64,000 nucleotides of DNA from Nitrospinaceae bacterium (GCA_029261655.1 JAJDAY010000010.1:1-64000); one strand, 5' to 3'. Shown: positions 31,927 to 41,872, counted from the stretch's first letter. The notes: a model not told the origin generated them from the letters alone. Translations and numbers: made by a program.

Positions 31927-34191
31927 TTATCTGGGTAAATCGCCTAACCATCGGGAAATTTCCGTCCTCAGCTCAGGGGGCGGGTTCGATTGCAAAGCCT
32001 TTGTTAAGTGAAGCCGGGCCAAGTCGGTCTGTCTGGACTGCAGGTATATTTTACCAAGGTGGACCCGGGCCTCCAGGAAATCGGGTTTTATCGCCAGCGC
32101 TTTTTGGTAATGGATGATGGTCCGGTCAAGCTCCCCGGCCTGCTCATGATTCCACCCGATCTGAAAAAAAGCCCCGGCGTCCGGGCCTTTTACCGATAAA
32201 AACTGTTCAAACTGCCGGGTTGAAAGCGCCCATTCCCGCTTCGCCTGCGTCACACGGGCCAGATTGAAAAGGGCCGGCTCAAACCGGTCATTGAGGGTCA
32301 GGCAGGTGGTCAACGCCTGTTCGGCCTGTTCCAGTTTTCCTGTCATAAAATAAGCCAGACCCAGATTATAATGACCGAGAACCATCGACGGGTCTCCCTG
32401 AACCGCGAGCTTAAGCTCACGCACCGCTTCCTCATATCGTCCGGCCAGGCCCAGAATTTCACCTATATTGAGGCGGGCCAGGGGGTAGTCTTTTTTTCCC
32501 GTCACAGAGGTTCTTTTTTGGATGGACTGACGGAAGAAATCCAGGGCCAGATCCCGGCGTCCCGTTCTGGCATGAACGGACCCGAGGCCAAAAAGAGCGT
32601 CGAAGTAGTCCGGGTTCAAGGATAAGGCGGTTTGATATTCCGTCCGGGCCTGCTCCAGGTTTCCAAGGTCCAGATACACGCTGGCCAGATTATAATGAGG
32701 CTCCGCAAGATCCGCTACGATTCGCAATTGGCCAGGCAGAGTTTCACCCCCGCCGTTTTTATTGTTGGACCGTCTTTCAAGCACCTTCCCAGGATCGGTG
32801 AGGTTGTATTGTCTGGCCAGACGCTGTTCGATGTTTTCGTTGGCTTTCAGGAAATGCGACAACGCCTGTTCCAACTGCCCGTTTTCATAATAGGCCTTGC
32901 CCAGATTATTGTGAGTGCGGGGGGATAGGGGGTTCTTGGTCACCGCATCCTGCCACAGACGGATTTCATCCGTCCATACGAGGTTTCTGGACAAAGTCAG
33001 AACACTGAACAGGGCGATCAGCGTCAGCAGGAGCCGTATCCGCACGATCCCCGAAATTTTGCAGACGGCTCCTGTCAAAGCGAGACCCAGCCCAAGGGTC
33101 ATCGGCAGGTACATCCGGTGTTCCACCGCGAGGTCGCTCAAGGGAACGATGCTGGATGTGGGCAGAAGAGTGATGAAAAACCAGAGCACGCCTCCTCTGA
33201 CCCACGGGTCCCTGGTTTTCCAGGCCAGAAAAATCAGCGCACCGATGGCCAGGACAGCCAGAGCGATCATGGGGTCGGTTACAAAAGCGGAGAAGGGAAA
33301 TCCAACGTCCACATTGAGGTTGACGGGAATAAAAAATAACTTCAGGTAATAAAAAATGATTACTTTGGTCTCAACCCATAAATAAGGAATCCTGCCGAAC
33401 AGCTCCAGCCCCTGATCCCTGGGAGCGTAAAGCACTCCCGGACCCCAAATGACAACCGCCGTGAGCAAGGCCAGCAGGAAGCCCCCATAAACCGGGACCC
33501 ATTTTCGCGCAAAAAGCCGGGGCCAAAGACCGGGGAATCGGTTCGGCCTGATGTAGAGCCAAAACCACAAGCCGAGCGCCAAAGGAAGCGTCACCGCGAT
33601 CAGTTTGGAGGCTAAGGCCAAATACATTCCCGTGATTGCCAGCAAAGAAAAAATTGCCTTAACAGGCCATTTTTGCCGATGGCGAGAAAAAATCCTCAAG
33701 AACAGGAAAAGAGTCAGCAGATAAAAAAACGTCGCGAGCACCGTCGAACGTGACGAAATGTAGGTGACGGAATCCGTGTTGAGGGGGTGAACGGCGAACA
33801 AAAGGGCGGTGAAAAATGCCATGGGCGTTGAGGGCGGCATTCGTCCCTGGGCGGGCGGGTTCAGGATGTTTTGCACTTGAATGAGAATGACAAAGATCAG
33901 GACGCAAACGAACACATGCAACATCAGGTTGAACAGATGAAACCCGAACACCTTGTTTTTGTTTAGGGTGTTGTTGACCGCAAACGTCCATAACAACACG
34001 GGCCGGTTTTCATATTCGCTGATACGCACGCTTTTCTGGAAAGCGGTCACATCGGCGATCCATTCCCGGTCGATCAAATTCCGGTCGTCGAACTGAAAAG
34101 ACCCGTGAAGCGAATTGAAATAAAGGAGGAGCGGAAGCAGGGTCAGAATCAGGAGACCCTGAATTTGTGTTTTCAGGAGCGGGGTCGTCAT
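31927..34191 (-). CDS. TMTC-like membrane protein: GT-C-type region plus TPR array
   Basis: 754 residues from the ATG at 34191 (MTTPLLKTQ). The N-terminal ~400 have about 9-11 transmembrane segments with the GT-C-like signature FQFDDRNLI after the first span and VHPLNTDSVTYISSRSTVL, matching TMTC-type proteins. The C-terminal half has about seven TPRs (e.g. PHYNLASVYLDLGNLEQART, GHYNLGLAYFMTGKLEQAEQ, AFFQIGWNHEQAGELDRTII). Family members transfer mannose from dolichyl-phosphate in eukaryotes; the bacterial substrate is unknown. Confidence 0.82.
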   Translation of the reverse strand: MTTPLLKTQIQGLLILTLLPLLLYFNSLHGSFQFDDRNLIDREWIADVTAFQKSVRISEYENRPVLLWTFAVNNTLNKNKVFGFHLFNLMLHVFVCVLIFVILIQVQNILNPPAQGRMPPSTPMAFFTALLFAVHPLNTDSVTYISSRSTVLATFFYLLTLFLFLRIFSRHRQKWPVKAIFSLLAITGMYLALASKLIAVTLPLALGLWFWLYIRPNRFPGLWPRLFARKWVPVYGGFLLALLTAVVIWGPGVLYAPRDQGLELFGRIPYLWVETKVIIFYYLKLFFIPVNLNVDVGFPFSAFVTDPMIALAVLAIGALIFLAWKTRDPWVRGGVLWFFITLLPTSSIVPLSDLAVEHRMYLPMTLGLGLALTGAVCKISGIVRIRLLLTLIALFSVLTLSRNLVWTDEIRLWQDAVTKNPLSPRTHNNLGKAYYENGQLEQALSHFLKANENIEQRLARQYNLTDPGKVLERRSNNKNGGGETLPGQLRIVADLAEPHYNLASVYLDLGNLEQARTEYQTALSLNPDYFDALFGLGSVHARTGRRDLALDFFRQSIQKRTSVTGKKDYPLARLNIGEILGLAGRYEEAVRELKLAVQGDPSMVLGHYNLGLAYFMTGKLEQAEQALTTCLTLNDRFEPALFNLARVTQAKREWALSTRQFEQFLSVKGPDAGAFFQIGWNHEQAGELDRTIIHYQKALAIKPDFLEARVHLGKIYLQSRQTDLARLHLTKALQSNPPPELRTEISRWLGDLPR

Positions 34192-34570
34192 GGTGCGATA
34201 TCGGAACCTCGTAACAAACGAATACGGTGAGCGTCTTAAGCGATCAGGAAGAGGGCCCAAAATAATGCCCCAAGCGTTCCGTCCCGCATTATCGGGGAAA
34301 GGATGACCGAGAACAACATGGAATATCGGCTTTTACGAGCGAGACAGTCAAATATTGTTAATTTTCGGATAAATGCGTGAATTTGGATAAACTATTCAAG
34401 ATATTTCCAGGCATGTTGCTAACTTTGACCGCAAACCGGTTGAAATATTAGTCCTTTTAAAATCCACTTAAAAGGTGTATACTTTTCTATATACTATTTT
34501 GAAATTATAATAAATTTGTACATATAATTTCATTGGCAAGTAACGAAATATCAAACTACCGGGCGATTCG
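34192..34570. promoter_or_regulatory. A/T-rich divergent promoter region with inverted repeat
   Basis: 379 bp separating the TMTC-like gene (minus) from a sigma-54 activator (plus). CCTTTTAA-AATCCAC-TTAAAAGG (34453-34475) is a perfect 8-bp inverted repeat 96 bp before the activator ATG, a plausible autoregulatory operator. No -24/-12 box was found by eye. Confidence 0.4.
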
Positions 34571-36061
34571 ATGAAATTAATAGATAATCAGGCAAATATT
34601 CAGGCCATCCGGAAGATTTCTTCCCAGTTTCAAACGGTGTCTATGGAAATCGATGAACTTCTCAGCATGGTCATCAACACCGCCGCCGAGATCGTGGGCA
34701 CCCGGTACGCCTCTTTGCTGTTGGTGCAGGATGAAAAAACCAAAAAACTGCAATATTATCAGTCCTCAGGACATCACATGGGGGAACTCAAGGATATCGA
34801 GATACCGCCGGGCGTGGGAATTGCCGGGACGGTCTCCAAGACGGGCAGAATGATCGTATCCAACGATGTGCAAAACGACAAGCGCTGGTATAAAAAAGCC
34901 AACGAGGAAGGTCATGTGGAAGTGAAATCCATTGCCTGCCTGCCCCTGATATTGGATAAAAAAGTCATCGGCGTGATTCAATTCCGCGACAAAACATCTG
35001 GAGAAGAGTTTTCCGAGCAGGACATTGATGTTCTCGGCAGATTCGCAAACATGATTCCGAATTTTTTTCAGGCTTCCCAGAGCCGACGGGCCCTGGGCCA
35101 GGAGTTCGATCGCCTCAAGGAAAAATACATGCGACGCTACACCATCGTCGGTGAAAGCGAGGCCATTCAAAAATGCGTCACCCTGGCCGAGCGGCTGGCC
35201 AACTCCAAGGCGTCCGTGATGATCAACGGAGAAAGCGGAACGGGCAAAGAACTGTTCGCCCATCTGATCCACGATCGCGGTCCCCGACAAACCCGGCCCT
35301 TTGTGTCCGTGAGCTGCGGGGCCTTGCCGGCGTCCATTCTGGAACGCGAACTGTTCGGCCATGAAAAAGGCGCCTTCACCAGCGCCGACAGCGCCAAAAT
35401 AGGCATCTTTGAAGCCGCCGATACGGGAACCCTGTTCCTCGACGAAATCGGCGAAATGCCTCTCGACATGCAGGTGAAACTGTTGCGGGTGATTCAGGAG
35501 GAATCCTTCATCCGTCTGGGCGGAACTGAAACCATCAAGGTCGATGTCAGGATCATCACCGCGACCAATCGGGACCTGGAAGAAATGGTGCGTGAAGGGA
35601 CCTTCCGCCAGGATTTATATTACCGCATCCATGTGATCGGCATCACGCTTCCGTCCTTACGCGACCGGCGCGAAGACATTCCCGACCTCGTGACTTATTT
35701 CCTAAAAAAGAACACTCCAGAAGGCCAGCCGATAAAAAAAGTCGGCAAAAGCCTGCGGGCGCATCTCATGGGTTATTCCTGGCCCGGCAACATCCGCGAA
35801 CTGGAAAATTCCATCGAACGCGCGGTCGTTCTCACAGATGGCGACGAATTGACGCCGGACAGTTTTCCGTTCGAGTCCCAGGACGCGCCCATAGAAGTCA
35901 CCGTCGGGGCTTCTCTTAAGGAGGCCAATGACGCCTTCCGTCACACCTTCATCACCAATACCCTGAAATCCACGGGCGGCAATCGCACCAAAGCCGCGAA
36001 AATTCTCGATGTTCAACGTTCTTATCTTTCCCGCCTGATTAAAGAACTGCAAATCAGCTGA
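34571..36061 (+). CDS. Sigma-54-dependent transcriptional activator with GAF sensor
   Basis: 496 residues. A GAF-type sensor (about 20-170, with GVGIAGTVSKTGRMIVSNDV and PLILDKKVIGVIQF) precedes a AAA+ domain with Walker A GESGTGKE at about 220, the sigma-54-contact loop GAFTSA at about 267, Walker B LFLDEIGEMP and R-finger VREGTFRQDLYYRI. A Fis-type helix-turn-helix closes the protein (GGNRTKAAKILDVQRSYLSRL). The GAF lacks the NorR-type iron-ligand pattern I would expect, so the signal is unknown. The target is probably upstream or distant. Confidence 0.92.
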   Translation: MKLIDNQANIQAIRKISSQFQTVSMEIDELLSMVINTAAEIVGTRYASLLLVQDEKTKKLQYYQSSGHHMGELKDIEIPPGVGIAGTVSKTGRMIVSNDVQNDKRWYKKANEEGHVEVKSIACLPLILDKKVIGVIQFRDKTSGEEFSEQDIDVLGRFANMIPNFFQASQSRRALGQEFDRLKEKYMRRYTIVGESEAIQKCVTLAERLANSKASVMINGESGTGKELFAHLIHDRGPRQTRPFVSVSCGALPASILERELFGHEKGAFTSADSAKIGIFEAADTGTLFLDEIGEMPLDMQVKLLRVIQEESFIRLGGTETIKVDVRIITATNRDLEEMVREGTFRQDLYYRIHVIGITLPSLRDRREDIPDLVTYFLKKNTPEGQPIKKVGKSLRAHLMGYSWPGNIRELENSIERAVVLTDGDELTPDSFPFESQDAPIEVTVGASLKEANDAFRHTFITNTLKSTGGNRTKAAKILDVQRSYLSRLIKELQIS

Positions 36062-36215
36062 CTCCTCCGCAGAGGGCGAACTTGCTCATGCCAGGCAACA
36101 TTGCTTGACTTGCGCCCTGCGGTCACGCTCGCCCCGTCAAAATATTTCCTCCAGCGGGACACTTAAATTCTGCTATCATGCCCCCCGAAACGAATCAACT
36201 CATCAGGAAAAACAA

Positions 36216-37073
36216 ATGTCCCTCATCGACGGAAAGAAAGTCGCGCAAGAAATACGTTCCGCCATTGGCGAGGAAGTCACCGAACTCAAGGCAAACGCTG
36301 GAGATGTTCCGGGTCTGGCCACGGTGTTGGTCGGTGAAGATCCGGCTTCTGCCGTTTATGTGCGCAGTAAAAATAAAATCTGTAAAGAGCTGGGCTTCAT
36401 TTCTCTCGAGCACACCCTGCCTGCAAACACCCAGGAAAAAGATTTACTGGCATTGGTCCATGAATTGAACCGCAACCAGGCGATCAACGGCATACTCGTG
36501 CAATTGCCGCTTCCCGAACACATCGATTCCATAAAAATTCTGGAAGCCATTGATCCCGCAAAAGACGTGGATGGGTTTCACCCGGTCAGTATGGGCCGGT
36601 TGATGATGGGGACGGCGGTGCTCGCTCCCTGCACCCCCTCCGGGATCATCGAAATGCTGGACCGTTACGGGGTCGAGATCGAAGGAAAACACGCAGTTGT
36701 GCTGGGCCGAAGCAACATCGTCGGCAAACCGGTCGCAATGTTACTGTTGCATCGAAACGCCACTGTCACGCTTTGTCATTCCCGCACGCAGGATTTGTCC
36801 GCCGTTACAAAAACCGCCGATATCCTGATCGCCGCCGTCGGAAAACCCAATATGGTCACAAAGGACATGGTCAAAGAAGGCGCTGTGGTGATCGACGTGG
36901 GCATCAACAGGGTGGACGGCAAGCTCACCGGAGATGTCGCCTTTAATGAGGTGGAACCCAAAGCGTCCCTCATCACCCCGGTTCCGGGCGGTGTGGGGCC
37001 CATGACCATCGCCATGCTCATGGCCAACACCTTGAAAGCGTTCAAAGCGCAATCCGAAAACGCCAAAAAATAG
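36216..37073 (+). CDS. folD: Bifunctional methylene-THF dehydrogenase/methenyl-THF cyclohydrolase
   Basis: 285 residues from the ATG at 36216 (CATCAGGAAAAACAA upstream); the longer frame from 36105 is non-coding leader. FolD marks: ATVLVGEDPASAVYVRSK with the catalytic YVRSK Lys, the LPLPEHID loop, DVDGFHP, and the NADP-binding GRSNIVGKPVAMLL. It interconverts 5,10-methylene-, methenyl- and 10-formyl-tetrahydrofolate in the cytoplasm. It precedes xseA on the same strand with a 161-bp gap. Confidence 0.95.
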   Translation: MSLIDGKKVAQEIRSAIGEEVTELKANAGDVPGLATVLVGEDPASAVYVRSKNKICKELGFISLEHTLPANTQEKDLLALVHELNRNQAINGILVQLPLPEHIDSIKILEAIDPAKDVDGFHPVSMGRLMMGTAVLAPCTPSGIIEMLDRYGVEIEGKHAVVLGRSNIVGKPVAMLLLHRNATVTLCHSRTQDLSAVTKTADILIAAVGKPNMVTKDMVKEGAVVIDVGINRVDGKLTGDVAFNEVEPKASLITPVPGGVGPMTIAMLMANTLKAFKAQSENAKK

Positions 37074-37234
37074 ACCTGCCGGCCGGACATCAAATTTTCA
37101 GTAATAACAAACAGTTATTCTTTATCGTCGGCCTTTTCTGCGGGGAATCATTTTTTCTGCCCAGCAGTTTCTGGCATACTGATTCCTCACTTTACCGCAA
37201 CAAAATTTTTTCAGCTAAAGACGGTGCTTGAAAA

Positions 37235-38734
37235 TTGAACGATTCATTTGATTTCAGCGAAGCGGAAGACAGCGAGCCGCGCGTGTACACAGTTTCCGAA
37301 CTGACGCGCTCGGTGCGCGGCGTCCTCGAAACCGAGTTCGATTCGGTCTGGGTGGAAGGGGAAATCTCCAACCTGCGCATTCCCGCATCCAAACACGCGT
37401 ATTTCGTTCTCAAAGATGAAAAAGCGCAGATACGTTGCGTGATGTTTCGGGGCGCCCGGTCCCGGATGAAATATCAGCCGGAGGATGGGGACCACGTCCT
37501 CCTGTTCGGCAGGTTCACGGTGTACGACGCCAGAGGCGAGTATCAGGTCATCGTCGAGACTCTGGAGCCTGTGGGTCTGGGCGCGTTGCAGAAAGCGTTT
37601 GAACAGTTAAAAGAAAAACTTGCCAAAGAAGGTTTGTTTGACGACGCACGCAAGAAACCCCTGCCCGAATTTCCCTGGAAGGTGGGAGTCGTCACCTCGG
37701 AAACGGGGGCCGCGGTTCGCGACATTCTGAATATCATCCGGCGGCGCAACCCCAAAGTTTCTGTATTGATAAATCCGGTGAAGGTGCAGGGAGAAGGCTC
37801 GGCGGAAGCAATCGCCACGGCGATTCGTGAGATGAATCATCTTGAAGACGTCGATGTTTTGATCGTGGGCCGGGGCGGCGGGTCGATTGAGGATTTATGG
37901 GCCTTCAACGAAGAAGTCGTCGCCCGCGCTATTTTTGAGTCAAAAATTCCCGTGGTCTCAGCCGTCGGGCACGAGATCGATTTCACCATCGCCGATTTTG
38001 TGGCGGATCTTCGCGCCCCAACCCCTTCCGCCGCCGCGGAATTGACCGTTCCGGTTTTAAAGGACCTGATGGATCGGTTGGCTTTGTTGACAAGGCAAGC
38101 CGTTGTGGCCACAAAGAGGCCCATTGCGGATTTTAAAACCCATTTGCAGAGGCTCATCGACCGGCGGTTTTTCCGTGATCCCGTGGGCCTGCTTGCGCCC
38201 GTGGCGCAACGGGTGGATGACTTGAACCTGCGTCTGGTGCGCGGACTGGGCCTGGGGGTGGTTCTGCAAAAGCAGAGGCTGGTGAATCGTGTACGGCAAT
38301 TGTTTCAGGCATCGCCTGAAAGGGCAATTCGATTGCAAGCCGAACGTCTGGGGAATTTGCATCCCCGACTGGTGCGCGGACTGGCTCAGAGGATCGTTCT
38401 GGAAAACCAACGCTTGCGCGGCCTGATAGAAAGGCTCATGCAGGCCTCGCCCAAAAAAATAATTCAACGAGTTGAGGACAAGCGCATCTCCCTGCATCAT
38501 CGGTTGATTGAAAAAATCCGGTCGTTGACTGGATTGGAAAAAAACCGGTTCAAAGGAGTCGTGAATAATTTGAACGCCCTCAGCCCCCTGACCATTCTTG
38601 ACCGGGGGTACAGTATCTGTACACTTGCAGGAAGCGCGGTGAAATCAAGCAAGGAAGCAAAGCCCGGGGATTCGGTGCAAGTGCGGCTCTCGAAAGGCCG
38701 GTTGGACTGTGTCGTCGATAAAATATTGGACTGA
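37235..38734 (+). CDS. xseA: Exodeoxyribonuclease VII large subunit
   Basis: 499 residues, longer than the usual 400-450. An OB-fold N-terminal domain (YTVSELTRSVRGVLE, then VWVEGEISNL and AQIRCVMFRG) is followed by the catalytic domain (PEFPWKVGVVTSETGAAVRDIL, VGRGGGSIEDLWAFN, SAVGHEIDFTIADFVADLRAPTPSAAAEL) and an extended coiled C-terminus with three near-repeats of about 47 residues (RLVRGL..., LQKQRL/LENQRL, QASPE/QASPK) before GYSI. The complex with XseB degrades single-stranded DNA. The start is TTG; a stop two codons upstream rules out an earlier start. xseB follows. Confidence 0.93.
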   Translation: MNDSFDFSEAEDSEPRVYTVSELTRSVRGVLETEFDSVWVEGEISNLRIPASKHAYFVLKDEKAQIRCVMFRGARSRMKYQPEDGDHVLLFGRFTVYDARGEYQVIVETLEPVGLGALQKAFEQLKEKLAKEGLFDDARKKPLPEFPWKVGVVTSETGAAVRDILNIIRRRNPKVSVLINPVKVQGEGSAEAIATAIREMNHLEDVDVLIVGRGGGSIEDLWAFNEEVVARAIFESKIPVVSAVGHEIDFTIADFVADLRAPTPSAAAELTVPVLKDLMDRLALLTRQAVVATKRPIADFKTHLQRLIDRRFFRDPVGLLAPVAQRVDDLNLRLVRGLGLGVVLQKQRLVNRVRQLFQASPERAIRLQAERLGNLHPRLVRGLAQRIVLENQRLRGLIERLMQASPKKIIQRVEDKRISLHHRLIEKIRSLTGLEKNRFKGVVNNLNALSPLTILDRGYSICTLAGSAVKSSKEAKPGDSVQVRLSKGRLDCVVDKILD

Positions 38735-38767
38735 TCCATCACTCAACAATTTTTATTCAGGTGAATC

Positions 38768-39016
38768 ATGGCGGAAATGAAACTGGAAAAAGTGATGCGG
38801 CGACTGGAAGATATCGTCCTGGAACTGGAAAAAGGGGAACTGGACATCGACAAGTCTCTGGAAATTTTTGAAGAGGGGATCAAAATGTCCCGTCTTTGTT
38901 CTAAAAAGCTCAACGAAGCCGAAGCGAAAATCGAAAAGCTCACCAAGAATGAAAAAGGGGAGTTGATCACCGAAATGTTTCCGGTGGACAAAGAGGATGA
39001 TCACGGGCAGGAATAA
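38768..39016 (+). CDS. xseB: Exodeoxyribonuclease VII small subunit
   Basis: 82 residues of the XseB helical hairpin family: KLEKVMRRLEDIVLELEKGELDIDKSLEIFEEG. Several XseB chains decorate each XseA stalk. It begins 33 bp after xseA and 57 bp before tlyA, in an operon common among bacteria. The acidic C-terminal tail is ordinary. Confidence 0.93.
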   Translation: MAEMKLEKVMRRLEDIVLELEKGELDIDKSLEIFEEGIKMSRLCSKKLNEAEAKIEKLTKNEKGELITEMFPVDKEDDHGQE

Positions 39017-39073
39017 AACATTTTCCAGGCGAGGGACTTGCCGGTTGGGCATGCCGGCAAAAAAAGAAACAGG

Positions 39074-39871
39074 ATGACGAGTTCGAATATAAAAATACGG
39101 TTGGATCAGTTGCTGGTTAAAAAAAAACTCGTTTCGTCCCGGGAACGCGCCCAGGGGTTGATCCTCTCGGGTAAAGTCCGTTTGGGCGATGAGGTGGCGG
39201 ACAAACCCGGACGCAGGGTGGCGGAGGATGTTGCCGTCACAGTTTTAGAGGATTTGCATCCTTATGTGAGTCGTGGCGGTTTGAAGCTGGAACACGCCCT
39301 CAAAACGTTCAAGATTGCGACCGAGGGTAAAACCGCCGCTGACATTGGCGCCTCGACCGGCGGCTTCACAGATTGCCTGCTCATGCTGGGAGCAAAAAAA
39401 GTTTATGCCGTCGATGTCGGTTACGGTCAACTGGATTGGAAACTGCGGCAGGATGCCCGCGTGGTCATTCTGGAGCGCAAAAACGTGCGCACGCTGACGC
39501 TCGCGGATTTTGGTGAAACGGTTGACCTGACAGTGATCGACGTTTCGTTTATTTCTCTCAAAAAAGTGATTCCACCCGTTCTTGAAACCCTCAAACCCGA
39601 CGGTGATTTGATCGCCCTGGTCAAGCCGCAGTTTGAAGTGGGCAAGGATGAAGTCGAAAATAAAGGCATTATCAAGGACCCGGCCAAACACCTCAAGGTA
39701 TTGCTCGCCCTGCACGGTCACATTCAGGACCAGGGATGGGCGCTCGTCGCTTTCACGGTCTCTCCCATTTACGGACAAAAAGGCAATAAAGAATTCCTCA
39801 TCCACTGCGTTTCAAAAGACCGGGGAGAATCCGTCACCGAAGAGGAAATTCAAAAGGTTGCGCTTGCCTGA
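39074..39871 (+). CDS. tlyA: TlyA-family 2'-O-methyltransferase (S4/FtsJ domains)
   Basis: 265 residues from the ATG at 39074; the TTG at 39038 (GAGGGAC upstream) is an alternative. An S4 RNA-binding domain (IRLDQLLVKKKLVSSRERAQ) precedes a FtsJ-like methyltransferase with AADIGASTGGFTDCLLM, VYAVDVGYGQLDWKLR and DLTVIDVSFISL, ending LVKPQFEVG. TlyA enzymes methylate ribose in 16S/23S rRNA; 'haemolysin' names are historical. It follows xseA-xseB, as in many genomes. Confidence 0.9.
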   Translation: MTSSNIKIRLDQLLVKKKLVSSRERAQGLILSGKVRLGDEVADKPGRRVAEDVAVTVLEDLHPYVSRGGLKLEHALKTFKIATEGKTAADIGASTGGFTDCLLMLGAKKVYAVDVGYGQLDWKLRQDARVVILERKNVRTLTLADFGETVDLTVIDVSFISLKKVIPPVLETLKPDGDLIALVKPQFEVGKDEVENKGIIKDPAKHLKVLLALHGHIQDQGWALVAFTVSPIYGQKGNKEFLIHCVSKDRGESVTEEEIQKVALA

Positions 39872-39942
39872 TATTGAGGGGTTTGTGGATTGATCTCAGG
39901 GGTAAACCCTGAATAGAAAACAAGGGCGGGCTATAGGTTGTT

Positions 39943-40299
39943 TCAAATTTCGTCTTTATAAACGATGAAACTGTTCTGGGGGTAGACCAGATGGGTGTCG
40001 CCCCATTGCGAGGGCGAGGCCAGGTCCCAGGGAGATTCATCTTCGAGAGGCTTCATGCGGATGCCGCCCGATCCGCCATAGATCAGGAGGGCGACGCCGT
40101 CACCCGATTCTTCGACCTTGCAGGCGAAGGCCGGGCAGGGGGCGTTGGTTTCGGCGTCCCATCCGGTCACCTGAACGGGCTGGTCTTCTGTGCCGACCTG
40201 GTACTTGATACAGAACGCCTCGCGTTTTTCGGAGACATCGCGGAAAACCATATTGAAACCGGTTTCAGTATTTGGATTGGATTCAACGTCGATGAACAT
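39943..40299 (-). CDS. Hypothetical protein
   Basis: 118 residues, probably cytoplasmic and beta-rich. Recognisable stretches are FNMVFRDVSEKREAFCIKYQ, CPAFACKVEE, GVALLIYGGSGGIRM and a closing HLVYPQNSFIVYKDEI. I know no family. It is convergent with tlyA and divergent from nothing close; no operon partner is seen. Codon usage looks like its neighbours. Confidence 0.55.
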   Translation of the reverse strand: MFIDVESNPNTETGFNMVFRDVSEKREAFCIKYQVGTEDQPVQVTGWDAETNAPCPAFACKVEESGDGVALLIYGGSGGIRMKPLEDESPWDLASPSQWGDTHLVYPQNSFIVYKDEI

Positions 40300-40468
40300 T
40301 TTAGCCGCCCGATAGGTATAAACTGAGTGCCTCTATCATACCACTTATTAAGAGTGTGGGTTGAGGTTCAACCCGGGAGGTTGGCACCTGAATAAATCAT
40401 CGCGGAAAACCAGCAAAAACCATTTGGTCCGTCATGAACCGAACTTTTGAATCTAATCAACAAATGAT

Positions 40469-41608
40469 CTAGCCACCCTTGATTTTCCGGGTAGAATTAT
40501 AAAGTTCTTTTAATTTTTTAATGATCGCAAACGATACTTTTTTCTTCTGCACCAGAATGTCCTGCATTTCCGAAGAATCCGTTGCCAGACTTCTTTTGTA
40601 TTCCACATCTCCCGCGAGTAAATCATATTCATTCAACCCTTTTTCAGCGTAGTAAAGGATCGAATAATAATCACACATCATACCGGGTAAAAACTTCCCG
40701 TTTGCCTGGTAATTATAACCGCCCAGATAGCTGGACACATGGCCCTTGTAGATGAAATTGTAATTATAGCCGACCGTCTCCTGCCCGCAGGTGAGGTGGT
40801 GCATTTGGACCTCATTTTTTTTTAAATGGCGGGTTATGAGATTTCGATGAAAGTCGCCAAAAAAGTCACTGGCAAACGAACCCGGTCTTCCCCGATCCAC
40901 CCATGTTTTTTGATGAAGAATTTTTAATTCATCGAGCATGGATAAAGCCTCATCGACAGTGTCGGCGACGGTGAGCTTTAGCGCGCCTATTTTTTCATAT
41001 AATTTAATTGAGCGACGAATTTTTTTGCGTCTTTTTTGACTGAGTAGCGACAAATAATCCATGTCGGCCTCACGAACTTTTTTTAAGTCAATGTAGCGAG
41101 AGCCGAATACATTCTTTTGAATATTGTAGCGACTGTCCGGGGTTATTTGAAATCCGGAATTTGATAGCTGGCTCGTCCTCATTTTGGGAAAATAAAGTTC
41201 ATCCCAATTTTTAACCGGCAAAATTTGAATAAGGGTTTCCAGAGACAAAGTGAACGCAGGATCTAAAAGTATTGCATTATATTCTATCGTCAATGTGTCC
41301 AGGCGGGGAATTGCGGTTTCGTTAATGGATATCTGGTGATTCTTGACCACGCCATAAAGAGTTTTTTTTTGGGACCCGATAAAAAAAGCAAATACCGGGG
41401 TATTATTTTTGAAGCCAACTATCAAGGAGGGGATGCAATCTTTCGGTAAGGTTTTTATCCAGGTTTCTTTCCAACCCCAGGACAGAAAATAACTATGGGG
41501 GCATTTGTTCAGCATTTCTATCCAGAGCTTTTTTACCTCTTCAAATTCCAGGGCGGGATTGTATGTCCTGACTATTATTTCTTCTGCTCGAATTGCGCAG
41601 TTGGTCAT
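40469..41608 (-). CDS. BioF2-like/FemAB-type GNAT acyltransferase
   Basis: 379 residues. SYFLSWGWKETWIKTLP near the start, LSQKRRKKIRRSIKLYEK in the middle and the second GNAT part (HHLTCGQETVGYNYNFIYKGHVSSYLGGYNYQ, then MMCDYYSILYYAEKGLNEYDLLAGDVEYKRSLAT) are typical of the BioF2-like acetyltransferase family, often in exopolysaccharide or cell-wall gene sets. The acceptor is unknown. There is no clear ribosome-binding site at 41608. Confidence 0.8.
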   Translation of the reverse strand: MTNCAIRAEEIIVRTYNPALEFEEVKKLWIEMLNKCPHSYFLSWGWKETWIKTLPKDCIPSLIVGFKNNTPVFAFFIGSQKKTLYGVVKNHQISINETAIPRLDTLTIEYNAILLDPAFTLSLETLIQILPVKNWDELYFPKMRTSQLSNSGFQITPDSRYNIQKNVFGSRYIDLKKVREADMDYLSLLSQKRRKKIRRSIKLYEKIGALKLTVADTVDEALSMLDELKILHQKTWVDRGRPGSFASDFFGDFHRNLITRHLKKNEVQMHHLTCGQETVGYNYNFIYKGHVSSYLGGYNYQANGKFLPGMMCDYYSILYYAEKGLNEYDLLAGDVEYKRSLATDSSEMQDILVQKKKVSFAIIKKLKELYNSTRKIKGG

Positions 41609-41872
41609 GGTTGAGCCTTATTATTCTGCCTACGTTATCAAGGGTTAAACCCACGGCCAACGTTCTTTGGCGATGTCGTTGAGATTATTTTTTTATTTTG
41701 GCCGTAATTGTTTCGTTAGTCAAGTCGCCACCAAAAACTTCTTCAGTCCGCCAGCAGGATGGGAAAGCTTAATTGGAGATTGTGTGCGAATTTTCAATCT
41801 TTTTTCGCGACTCTCCTGAATGGGTTCCCAGGTGCAGGGCTTGAAAGTTGATGGGAGGGGTCTCTGGAGTTT

